NCBI GenBank assembly: GCA_963747005.1 | Contig: CAVVDT010000016.1 | Coordinates: forward strand, 62,001 to 126,000 | Direction: 5' to 3' | Origin: CAVVDT01 sp963747005 | GTDB lineage: Bacteria > Pseudomonadota > Alphaproteobacteria > Rhizobiales > Aestuariivirgaceae | DNA: 64,000 nucleotides | Shown: piece after piece, positions 44,462 through 52,108 of the stretch | Position numbering within the stretch: position 1 is the stretch's first letter | How the letters are laid out: the number at the start of each line of letters is the position of its first letter | Notes under the pieces: model-generated | Seen by the model: only the letters and a program-made list of their open reading frames with translations | Told to the model about the DNA's origin: nothing | Database searches by the model: none | Program-made: the position numbers and the translations under genes

Positions 44462-45438
44462 TGCAGCGCTCCCTGCGAACCGAGCGTGCCGATTGCCGCG
44501 GTGATGGCCGCCTCGTCGAGGCCTTTGCCAATGAACACCAGATAGCGCCTTTGCCGCGCGGCACATTCGGAAATGTCGAGATCGCCCATGGCGTACTGGA
44601 TGAGGCGGTCGCGCCCGTCGAGCCGCACGAAGCCCTTGGCGCGCCACAAGCCGTCCGGCATCGCCTTCATGACACCGCAGAAGGCCGCCGCGCTCATGTC
44701 GCCTGCAATGTCGATGACGAAGGAATCCGCCGGCGCATGCAGGTGGTCGTGATCGCCATGCTCATCGCCGTGGTGATGGTGTTCATGTCCCTCGTGGTCC
44801 CCGTCGTGGTGGTGATCGACGTCCGTGGGACCGAGGAAGTCCTTGGCCGTCGGGCTCGGCCCGGCGGACATGATTTCATCGAGATCGATATCGCAGTGCT
44901 CGGCGAACCGCACCTGCGCATAGGGATTGAGCGCCCTCACCTCGTCGCGCACCTTCTCCAGAAGATCCGCATCGGCAAGGTCCACCTTGTTGAGCACGAT
45001 GAGATCGCAATAGGCGATCTGCGAGCCGTAGAAATCGCCCAGCATGTCCTTGATCTTCAGGAACTTGGCGGCATCGATCACCGTCGTGATGGGACCGCAC
45101 TCGGCCTTCTCCATCAAGGGCTCGCCCTGGAAGTTCTCCAGCAGCTCCTCGGGCGAAGCGACCCCGGTTGCCTCCACGACGATATGGTCGGCGCCCCTGC
45201 CGGCCAGTTCCTCGATGGCATTCAGCAAACTGCCCTTGAGTGTGCAGCACAGGCAACCTGAGCTCAGTTCGATGGTGTCGATGGCGCCCCCGCGGAGGAT
45301 GTCGCCATCCACGCCCACTTCACCGAACTCGTTGACGATCAGCGCAAGTTTCGCCTTGCCGCCCCACTCCTTCAGGATGCGTGAGGCAAGCGTCGTCTTG
45401 CCCGATCCGAGAAAGCCGAACAGCAGGTCTAGTCTCAT
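44458..45438 (-). CDS. CobW/COG0523 GTPase metallochaperone
   Basis: 326 aa. P-loop GFLGSGKTT, metal motif GCLCC (CxCC), NKVDL, and a histidine-rich insert (about residues 200-230) before the C-terminal domain. COG0523 proteins insert zinc or cobalt into client proteins. Coupled by overlap to RACo upstream and GntR downstream. It probably metallates the zinc-dependent methyltransferases, or supports cobalamin. Confidence 0.9.
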   Translation of the reverse strand: MRLDLLFGFLGSGKTTLASRILKEWGGKAKLALIVNEFGEVGVDGDILRGGAIDTIELSSGCLCCTLKGSLLNAIEELAGRGADHIVVEATGVASPEELLENFQGEPLMEKAECGPITTVIDAAKFLKIKDMLGDFYGSQIAYCDLIVLNKVDLADADLLEKVRDEVRALNPYAQVRFAEHCDIDLDEIMSAGPSPTAKDFLGPTDVDHHHDGDHEGHEHHHHGDEHGDHDHLHAPADSFVIDIAGDMSAAAFCGVMKAMPDGLWRAKGFVRLDGRDRLIQYAMGDLDISECAARQRRYLVFIGKGLDEAAITAAIGTLGSQGALQ

Positions 45439-47351
45439 CCGCGACCTCCGGACGCCGCCGCCAGCGGCGCGCTGTTTTCGGCCGCCACCCGCGGTTTGCC
45501 AAAATTCATGCCGTCCACGAATATATCCTGGAACTCCGGTCGCGAGGCCAGCGCCACATGCTCGATGCGGCCGGCGAGTTCCCATGCCCGGTCGCGTTCG
45601 GCCTCCGACAGCAAGGCCATCTGGGCACCCATTGCGGCAGCATTGCCGACATAGGTGATCCGTTCCAGCGGAAGCTCCGGCAGGAGGCGGATCTGCACCG
45701 AACTGGCGATGTCGATATAGTTTCCGAAGCCGCCGCACAGCATCAGTTCGGTAAAATCCTCGTTCGGAATGCCCATCACCTCCTGCAGCATGACGACGCC
45801 CGAATAAATGGCGCTCTTGGCGAGCTGCAGCTGGCGGATATCGGCCTGGGTCAGGGTGACGTTCTCGCCCTTGCCCGACTGGTCGGCCCAGGTCAGCACG
45901 AATTCCATGCCACTGACTTCGTCCTTGAACCGCCTGGCGATGGCCGGTGGCAGCTCTTCGCGGTTTTTCTTGCGCAGCCGGCCGTTGGAGGCCATCACGC
46001 CGGCATCGATCATCTTGGCGCAGGCATCGATGAGGCCGGACCCGCATATGCCGATGGCCGCCGATCCGCCGATGACGGAGCAACTGACATCGGTGCCGAT
46101 CTCGACCCGTTCGATGGCGCCCAATGCGCCGCGCATGCCGTGGCGGATCTGGGCGCCCTCGAACGCCGGCCCGGCTGGCGCCGAACAGGCCATCAGCCGG
46201 TCCCTGGAGCCCATCACCACCTCGCCGTTGGTGCCGATATCGACGAGCGCCCGGATTTCCTCGCTTTCGTAGATTCGCGTCGCCAGCACGCAGGCCATGG
46301 TATCGGCGCCGACGAAGCCGGCGACGATCGGCAGGGTGCAGACCATGGCGTTCGGTATGCCCTTGAGCGGCAGGTCGCGGGCCGGGTAGGAAAGGGGATC
46401 GCGCACCACCGGGGCGTAGGGCGCCAGGCCGACATATGACACATCGATCCCGAACAGGATGTGGTGCATGCAGGTGTTGCCCACGACCACGATCTTGTAG
46501 ACGTGCTCAACCTCGACTTCGGCCTTGGCGCAGGCCTGCTTGGTGAAGTCGGAAATGGCGTTCAGCACCTTGGCGCGCAGTGTCTGCAGCTTCTTGTCGT
46601 CGAACTGGGCGAAGGCGATGCGCGACATGAGATCGCCACCATAGGGGGCCTGCGGGTTGACCCCACCGACTGCCGCCAGTTCCTCGCCGGTGCTGAGATC
46701 GAGCAGGCTGCCGACGATGCTTGTGGTCCCGATATCGAAAGCCATCCCGTAGGACTTTTCCGTCGTGTCGCCGGCTTCGACGTCGATTACCCGGCCGTTG
46801 AAGGTGGTGACCGTCAGCTTGCCGCTCTCCTTGCGCAGCGCCATCGGCAGCTTGCGCAGCACATCGAGCGGCATTTCGCGGGCCACGTCCTTGCCGAGGC
46901 CGCGCCACACCTCCTCGTGGTCCGATGACTGGTGATGCTCGCTGGTCGGCGGCTTTGCGGTAATCACCCGTTTGATCACGCCCGAAGCGATCTCCAGCCC
47001 GGCCGCCCGCTTGGAGGCGGCCATGATCTGGTGGCCCGCCTCGACCTTGGGGGGCAGAGCGACCACCCGGCAATCGCCGATGAGCTTGGTCTGGCATCCC
47101 AGCCGGAAGCGTTCGCGCACCGCCTCGGGTCCGAGCTGGATGGTGTCCTGCACAGTGGGCGGCGGTACCTGGCCTTCCAGTACCTGGATACGGCAACTGC
47201 GGCAGCGGCCGCGGCCGCCGCACGTGGCGATGATCTCGACGCCTACCGCATGGGCTGCATCGAGGATGGTCGCGCCTTCCTTGCACCGCGCCTTGCGTTC
47301 CTTGCCGCCCGGCTCGGCGCTCTGGAAGACGACTTCCACCTCTGCACTCAT
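45435..47351 (-). CDS. RACo-type corrinoid reductive activator
   Basis: 638 aa. An N-terminal [2Fe-2S] ferredoxin domain (CGGRGRCRSC, CQTK), a linker, and a C-terminal actin-like ATPase domain (AFDIGTTSIVG, DIGTNGEV, GSGLIDACAKM). It uses ATP and an electron donor to return accidentally oxidised Co(II) corrinoid to Co(I). One such protein appears to serve both corrinoid proteins here. It is four bases from the upstream corrinoid gene and overlaps CobW. Confidence 0.95.
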   Translation of the reverse strand: MSAEVEVVFQSAEPGGKERKARCKEGATILDAAHAVGVEIIATCGGRGRCRSCRIQVLEGQVPPPTVQDTIQLGPEAVRERFRLGCQTKLIGDCRVVALPPKVEAGHQIMAASKRAAGLEIASGVIKRVITAKPPTSEHHQSSDHEEVWRGLGKDVAREMPLDVLRKLPMALRKESGKLTVTTFNGRVIDVEAGDTTEKSYGMAFDIGTTSIVGSLLDLSTGEELAAVGGVNPQAPYGGDLMSRIAFAQFDDKKLQTLRAKVLNAISDFTKQACAKAEVEVEHVYKIVVVGNTCMHHILFGIDVSYVGLAPYAPVVRDPLSYPARDLPLKGIPNAMVCTLPIVAGFVGADTMACVLATRIYESEEIRALVDIGTNGEVVMGSRDRLMACSAPAGPAFEGAQIRHGMRGALGAIERVEIGTDVSCSVIGGSAAIGICGSGLIDACAKMIDAGVMASNGRLRKKNREELPPAIARRFKDEVSGMEFVLTWADQSGKGENVTLTQADIRQLQLAKSAIYSGVVMLQEVMGIPNEDFTELMLCGGFGNYIDIASSVQIRLLPELPLERITYVGNAAAMGAQMALLSEAERDRAWELAGRIEHVALASRPEFQDIFVDGMNFGKPRVAAENSAPLAAASGGRG

Positions 47352-47355
47352 GGCT

Positions 47356-48078
47356 TCAGCTCCAGGATGCCCGTGTCTGCTCCACCATCAGCTTGCGTGC
47401 CAGCTTGACGGCCTCCATGGCGTCGCGGCCCCAACCGTCGGCGCCGCATTCATCCGCCCATTCCTGAGATGTCGGGGCCCCGCCGATCAGGATGCCGACC
47501 TTGTCGCGATGGCCCGCCTTGGCGAATTCCTCGATCGTCACCTTCTGATAATACACGGTTGTCGACAACAGCGCCGAAAACCCGATCAGGTCGGCCTTTT
47601 CGTTCATGGCCGTCTCGATGAACCTGTCGGGATGCACGTCGGTGCCGAGGTTGATGACGCGGAATCCGGCGTTCTCCAGCATGATCGTCACGATCGACTG
47701 GCCGATGTCGTGCATGTCGCCCAGTACGGTTCCCATGACGAAGGTGCCCAGAGGTTTCTCGGCTTTCGCCGCCAGAAGCGGACGAATGAGCGCCAGCCCC
47801 GCCTTCATGGCTCTTGCCGTGATGAGCATCTCCGGGATGAAGATGATCTGCGCCGAGAACCGGTCACCCTGCAGGTTGAAGCCGGGAAAAAGACCGTCGT
47901 CGAGGATCACTCTTGGATCGATGCCGGCATCGATCGCCTCGCGAACGCGACTGTCAGTATAGACATGGTCGCCCGTTTCCACGGCGTCCCAGAGCGTCTG
48001 CCACTCCCAGCCCTCGGTCGCCCGGGCTTCCCATCCTTCGGGATGTTGCAGCACTGGTTCTTCTTCTTCATCTGACAT
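47356..48078 (-). CDS. Corrinoid (B12-binding) methyl carrier protein
   Basis: 240 aa. Helical cap region (about 50-95) and B12 domain with DMHDIGQSI, SALLSTTV and GGAPTSQEW. The His of DxHxxG is the lower cobalt ligand. Acidic N-terminus (SDEEEEP). It lies between its likely methyltransferase (43 bases upstream) and RACo (4 bases downstream). Differs clearly from the other corrinoid protein, so it is a separate module rather than a recent copy. Confidence 0.93.
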   Translation of the reverse strand: MSDEEEEPVLQHPEGWEARATEGWEWQTLWDAVETGDHVYTDSRVREAIDAGIDPRVILDDGLFPGFNLQGDRFSAQIIFIPEMLITARAMKAGLALIRPLLAAKAEKPLGTFVMGTVLGDMHDIGQSIVTIMLENAGFRVINLGTDVHPDRFIETAMNEKADLIGFSALLSTTVYYQKVTIEEFAKAGHRDKVGILIGGAPTSQEWADECGADGWGRDAMEAVKLARKLMVEQTRASWS

Positions 48079-48121
48079 TGGTCGTTCTTTCGTCCTGTTG
48101 TCTGCGGTCTGTGTGTTCGGA

Positions 48122-49291
48122 TCAGTTCAGCGGGTATTTCCCGTAGGTGCCGAAGTCGCGCTGCGCTTCCAGCATGGTGTAGATGTTCTGGATGGGAACA
48201 TCGGCAAGGATATAGTGCGACGGCGAGAAGATGTAGCCGCCACCCGTCGCCAGGTTCTTCATCACCTGGAGCACGCCTGCGCGGACCTCCTCGACCTGCC
48301 CGCGCGGCAAAAGGCGCTGCACGTCGAACCCGCCGATCAGGCAGATGTCGTTGCCATATTTCTGCTTGATTGCCGCCTGTTCCTTGAGGCCACCGGTCGG
48401 TTGCATGAGACCGGAGAGATCCACCCCGAGTTCGACGATATCCGGCAGTATCAGCGAATAGTCGCCGCAGGAATGCAACTTGATGAAGATATCCGGATTG
48501 GTCTTGCGGAATTCCTTGAACATGTGGTCGAAGCGAGGCCTTGCAAGCTCGCGCCACTGGGTGGGGGAGATCAGCATGGACTTCTGGGCACCGACATCGT
48601 CGCCGACCCGGATCATGTCGACGCCCATCTCGATGGCGTTCTTGCCAAGCTTGGTGTAGTATTCGGTCAAGCCATCCAGAACGCCTTCTATCAGTTTCGG
48701 TTGATCGAACAGAAGGAGGAAGAAATTCTGCGTTCCCATAACGTGAGCGTAAGCCGCCTCGATCAGGGTCGACGACATATCTACAATGATGAAGTAATCT
48801 TTCTGATAGCGATCAACGAGGTCCTTGATGGGGGCGAGGATTGCCTTGTCATCGGGATCCGGCCACTTGTAGGCCTTCAGCTCATCCATGCTCTTGATCG
48901 GATGAACCTTCGGGAAATTCTCCGGCACCACTTTGGCAGGTCCCCAGTATTCCTGGGTCTTGGCGTACAGCACTTGTTCTTCCTTGGTCCGGCCTTCCAG
49001 GCCCGACTTGCCATAACCGACGCCGAAATGATTGAACCAGGTTTCGCCGATCTCGATGTGACGATGGGAGAAATCCGCATTGATGCCGATCTGGTAGATG
49101 ATGGCATCGTTGCCCAGGCGTAGCTCCAGTTCGGGGTTGTGCTTGCGCCCGGTTGCCGCATTCTCGATGCCATAGATGCGGGCCAGCTTCTCCTTGGCCT
49201 CATGCTTCATCCTGTAAAGCAGCGGCACCCGGTCGGTCGGTTCATGGCGAATGGCCCGGATGAAGCGTTCGCGCGGCAGCAGTTCCTTCAT
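48122..49291 (-). CDS. UroD-fold corrinoid methyltransferase
   Basis: 389 aa. ATG at 49291 follows AGAGGA by eight bases; an earlier TTG-type start would add 21 residues from the A/T-rich leader. The metal-binding HSC is in FIKLHSCGDYSL; the third cysteine of MtaA is not obvious. Ends YGKYPLN like the other copy. First gene of the corrinoid operon, so it defines substrate entry or methyl exit. Substrate unknown. Confidence 0.88.
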   Translation of the reverse strand: MKELLPRERFIRAIRHEPTDRVPLLYRMKHEAKEKLARIYGIENAATGRKHNPELELRLGNDAIIYQIGINADFSHRHIEIGETWFNHFGVGYGKSGLEGRTKEEQVLYAKTQEYWGPAKVVPENFPKVHPIKSMDELKAYKWPDPDDKAILAPIKDLVDRYQKDYFIIVDMSSTLIEAAYAHVMGTQNFFLLLFDQPKLIEGVLDGLTEYYTKLGKNAIEMGVDMIRVGDDVGAQKSMLISPTQWRELARPRFDHMFKEFRKTNPDIFIKLHSCGDYSLILPDIVELGVDLSGLMQPTGGLKEQAAIKQKYGNDICLIGGFDVQRLLPRGQVEEVRAGVLQVMKNLATGGGYIFSPSHYILADVPIQNIYTMLEAQRDFGTYGKYPLN

Positions 49292-49301
49292 GAGAATATC
49301 C

Positions 49302-49337
49302 TCTGTGAATACACCAAATATATTCTCTGTATATAGA
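49302..49337. promoter_or_regulatory. Repeated TCTGT...ATA.A sites, candidate GntR operators
   Basis: TCTGTATATAGA (49326-49337) is a near palindrome (10 of 12), and TCTGTGAATACA (49302-49313) is a related copy 24 bases away. Both lie in the strikingly A/T-rich leader directly upstream of the methyltransferase ATG. The regulator gene at the end of the same operon is the natural candidate to bind here. Confidence 0.45.
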
Positions 49338-49398
49338 TCGAACGCGCCGGCCACAAGCGCAGACCGGCCCGCAGCCCATGTTGACGTTCTTTAGCCCT

Positions 49399-49466
49399 GT
49401 TGCGCTGGTTGCATGGGTTGGTCCCCAAATCGCGACGGGGCCACCCATGTGGCGACCCCGCGCAAC
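49399..49466 (-). ncRNA. Long imperfect hairpin upstream of the corrinoid operon
   Basis: Arms pair in order: GTTGCGC (49399-49405) with GCGCAAC (49460-49466), GGTTGC with GCGACC (one G-U), ATGGGT (49413-49418) with ACCCAT (49443-49448), then CCCC with GGGG. There are small bulges, and no T-run follows on the minus strand. It could be an attenuator, a processed structure or a non-coding palindrome. Not a known riboswitch by eye. Confidence 0.4.
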
Positions 49467-49501
49467 TTACTGTTCCGGTGCATCCGCCAGGCGGCAAGAT
49501 G

Positions 49502-49795
49502 TCATTGGGGCTTCGACAGCCGGATGGCCTCTTCCCTGATGGCCTCATAGCGGCCCTCGATCTCCTCGGCCATGGCCTTGGCGGCCTCTTCCGGCGTGCC
49601 GTCGCGCTCGACCGGGCGTTCCTTGCGCCATTCCATGAGATAGGCATCCGAACCGTCGAGACCGCGACGCATCGCCACCATGTCGATCAGTTCCTGGAAC
49701 CGCTGGCTCAATTCGATCTTGTGCGTGCCCGTGGCGCCCTTGGCCTCGACGATCGAGGGAACTTCTTGCCAGCACAGCACCGTGCACTTGACCAT
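49502..49795 (-). CDS. Virulence_fact-domain small protein
   Basis: 97 aa matching the small alphaproteobacterial family labelled 'virulence factor': KCTVLCWQEVPSIVEA near the start and LSQRFQELIDMVAMRRG in the middle. The name is historical; the gene often lies in methylamine/betaine corrinoid clusters beside methyl-H4folate genes. A good AGGAGG site nine bases before the ATG. Function unknown; a partner of the C1-transfer enzymes is likely from location. Confidence 0.75.
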   Translation of the reverse strand: MVKCTVLCWQEVPSIVEAKGATGTHKIELSQRFQELIDMVAMRRGLDGSDAYLMEWRKERPVERDGTPEEAAKAMAEEIEGRYEAIREEAIRLSKPQ

Positions 49796-49867
49796 GGTGG
49801 ATATCCTCCTGTTGCGTCCGATTGATCCGCCGGCTCATATAGCGGCAATCCGCACGCCATCAAAGAC

Positions 49868-50521
49868 ATGGGCCCGATGCATTTTCTCTCAGGCAGGCAT
49901 GCGATCCGCCTCACCGAGGTGCGCTCACCGCCGCTTGTGCCCGAGATCGGCCTGCATCTCTATCCGGCACATCTGGGCTTCGAGGCGTTTCGCAATCTGC
50001 CTGCGTTGGCCGATGGACCTGCACCGTTCTGGGCCCGCGCCTGGCCCGGTGGACAGGCGCTTGCCCGGCTTGTGCTCGACCGGCCCGAGCTGGTGCGCGG
50101 CAGGCATGTCGTCGATGTGGGAGGCGGCAGCGCGCTCGCGGCGATCGCCGCCGCCAGGGCCGGATGCCTGACTTCGGCAACCCTTGATCGCGACCCCGCC
50201 GCTGCCTTCGCAGCCCGCATGAATGCGCGGTTGAACGGTGTTACCATCGACATCTGCTGCGGCGAGATCGGCCGCGGAGACGTTGACGCCGTCAGCATCG
50301 TCCTGGCCGGCGATATGTGGTACGAGCGTCGCGATGCCATGACCGTGACGGCCTGGCTGCGCGACGCGGCCGGCCGCGGTGCGACGGTGCTTTGCGGCGA
50401 CTGCAAGCGCAGCTATTTCCCGCGCAGCGGCTTGCAGGAACTCGCAAGCTACCATCGCCCGGACAGCCAGTCGCAGCCATGGGGGGCGGATGAAACGTGG
50501 GGTGTCTGGCAGATGCTGTGA
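49868..50521 (+). CDS. PrmA-like class I SAM methyltransferase
   Basis: 217 aa. Motif I is HVVDVGGGSALAAIAAA, with LAGDMWYE in place of the usual catalytic DPP/NPP. Resembles ribosomal protein L11 or ETF-beta lysine methyltransferases (LHLYPAHLGFEAFRN, FWARAWPGGQALAR). Divergent from the corrinoid block, with 72 bases between the two starts. An ATG at 49877 is the alternative start. Protein-lysine methylation is the likely role. Confidence 0.82.
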   Translation: MGPMHFLSGRHAIRLTEVRSPPLVPEIGLHLYPAHLGFEAFRNLPALADGPAPFWARAWPGGQALARLVLDRPELVRGRHVVDVGGGSALAAIAAARAGCLTSATLDRDPAAAFAARMNARLNGVTIDICCGEIGRGDVDAVSIVLAGDMWYERRDAMTVTAWLRDAAGRGATVLCGDCKRSYFPRSGLQELASYHRPDSQSQPWGADETWGVWQML

Positions 50522-50617
50522 GGCTATGCGCCAGAGGTATGCCCCCCTTCAATTCTTTGAACGAATGAGGGATTGAATAGCCTGTCAGGACAATGAAACT
50601 GTCGCCATGGACAATCG

Positions 50618-50633
50618 GTGCCGCACCCGGCAC
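50618..50633 (+). promoter_or_regulatory. Small hairpin in the aio operon leader
   Basis: GTGCCG (50618-50623), loop CACC, CGGCAC (50628-50633): a perfect six-base stem just before the possible starts of the first gene of the arsenite oxidase operon. It may influence translation initiation. Confidence 0.3.
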
Positions 50634-50666
50634 GATTAACGTATGGGATTTGCGGAGATGAATGCA

Positions 50667-51203
50667 ATGGTTGCCTGGAAGCGGTTCCCCATTCCTGAAT
50701 TCGATCACGAACAGTATCAGGACATGCCATGGAACGCGCCGTCCCTGGAGGACGTCGCGGCTGTCGGATCGCAGCCGGGAGCGACCGCGGTCAAGCTCGA
50801 CAGCGCCATCGCGGACCGCTTCGGCTTTTCCGGCGAGCACCTGCACGCTGTTGCATGCAACCTGCCGGCCGGCGGCGCCCATTTGCTGGGCCGCTCGCAC
50901 GCCTGGAAAATCCAGCGCATGCTGCTGTTGAATGCCGGCAATGGCGAGGTGGTTGCGGACTGGAAGACGCCGCGGCCGATGAATACCCGCCTCGGCCCCG
51001 AGGACGGCATCGACCTGCCTGCAGGCACCTATCTCGCTGTCTGCGGCCACAAATACGCCGACGGCTGGATCGGCTCGCGCTCGATCGTTCAGAACGGCCT
51101 GTCGCTTGACGATGGCAGCATCGGCTTCCGGGTGCTCGCTGCATCCGACGACGAGCTTGATGATTTCAACCATGTCTGTCTGACATTCAGTTGGAAGGCC
51201 TGA
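50667..51203 (+). CDS. Unknown protein, first gene of the aioBA operon
   Basis: 178 aa from the ATG at 50667, which has GCGGAG nine bases upstream; 50643 and 50658 are in-frame options. Not recognised. The sequence is mostly beta-rich with no signal peptide or membrane helix, and a few cysteines and histidines (ACNLPAGGAHLLG, VCGHKYADGW). It lies eight bases before the Rieske ferredoxin gene, so is likely needed with the oxidase, perhaps as a regulator or an assembly factor. Confidence 0.7.
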   Translation: MVAWKRFPIPEFDHEQYQDMPWNAPSLEDVAAVGSQPGATAVKLDSAIADRFGFSGEHLHAVACNLPAGGAHLLGRSHAWKIQRMLLLNAGNGEVVADWKTPRPMNTRLGPEDGIDLPAGTYLAVCGHKYADGWIGSRSIVQNGLSLDDGSIGFRVLAASDDELDDFNHVCLTFSWKA

Positions 51204-51211
51204 GACGTTTC

Positions 51212-51520
51212 ATGGTGGATCAGGATTGGCACAAGGTCGCCGGCCTCGACGAACTCGGCATCGACGAATGCCGGACCGTCAAGGCCGGATCGAGCCTCAT
51301 GGCGCTCGCCCGCACGTCTGAGGGCTACTTCGCGCTGGACAACACGTGCCTGCATGTCGGTGGCCCGCTGGGTCAGGGCACGATAGAGGATTCGGAGATC
51401 GTTTGCCCCTGGCATGGCCGGTGCTACGATCTGCGCACCGGCGAATGCCGCAATGTCGACGAGAAGATCGGCGTCTACGAGGTCGAGGAACGCAGTGACG
51501 GAATCTACGTCCTGGTCTAG
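51212..51520 (+). CDS. Rieske [2Fe-2S] ferredoxin
   Basis: 102 aa soluble Rieske protein. Cluster ligands CLHVGG and CPWHGRC fit CxH...CxxH. No disulfide cysteines, as in NirD and dioxygenase ferredoxins. No leader, so cytoplasmic. The start at 51212 gives MVDQDWHK. It is 53 bases from aioB. Its location on the other side of the membrane from AioAB is odd and argues for a separate redox step. Confidence 0.88.
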   Translation: MVDQDWHKVAGLDELGIDECRTVKAGSSLMALARTSEGYFALDNTCLHVGGPLGQGTIEDSEIVCPWHGRCYDLRTGECRNVDEKIGVYEVEERSDGIYVLV

Positions 51521-51573
51521 CTTTGGGCCACGACCCGCCACGGCATATTCAAGAACAGAGGGGCTTTCAGTCT

Positions 51574-52089
51574 ATGGTGAGCAGAGATGCGGATGGTCGC
51601 GAAGCAGGCCTTGCCCGGCGTGGATTCCTGAAGGCCGGCGCACTGGGCGTGGCATCGGTGCTCGGTGCGAAGAGCCTGCCGGTGGCCAGGGCCGAGGCGG
51701 CCGCCGCCTTGCCGGCAACCGACATTGCCAAGCTCGCAGACATCGCCGTGGGGGCGGAGATTTCCTTTGACTATCCTGACGAGAATTCGCCTGCCGTCCT
51801 GTTGCGGCTGGATGGCCCGGCCGAAGGCGGCATCGGGCCCAACAACAGCATCGTCGCCTTTTCGATCCTGTGCACCCACAAGGGTTGCCCGGTCCAGTAC
51901 CGCAAGGACAAGCAGATGCTGATCTGTCCCTGCCACTTCTCCAGCTTCGACGCCGCCAAGGGCGGCCGCATCATCATCGGACAGGCCAACGAAACGCTGC
52001 CGCAGATCAACCTTCGCATCCATGACGACAAGGTTCAGGCGGTCGGCGTGACCGGCCTGATCTTCGGTCGCCACGCCAATATGCTGTGA
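51574..52089 (+). CDS. aioB: Arsenite oxidase small (Rieske) subunit AioB
   Basis: 171 aa. Twin-arginine leader ARRGFLKAGALG carries the AioAB complex to the periplasm. The Rieske motifs are CTHKGC and CPCHFSSFD, whose extra cysteines form the disulfide that raises the potential. The end GLIFGRHANML matches AioB. GAGGGG precedes the ATG by nine bases. aioA starts 19 bases later. Confidence 0.95.
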   Translation: MVSRDADGREAGLARRGFLKAGALGVASVLGAKSLPVARAEAAAALPATDIAKLADIAVGAEISFDYPDENSPAVLLRLDGPAEGGIGPNNSIVAFSILCTHKGCPVQYRKDKQMLICPCHFSSFDAAKGGRIIIGQANETLPQINLRIHDDKVQAVGVTGLIFGRHANML

Positions 52090-52108
52090 GCGTGGGGCCG
52101 CAGGCGCG

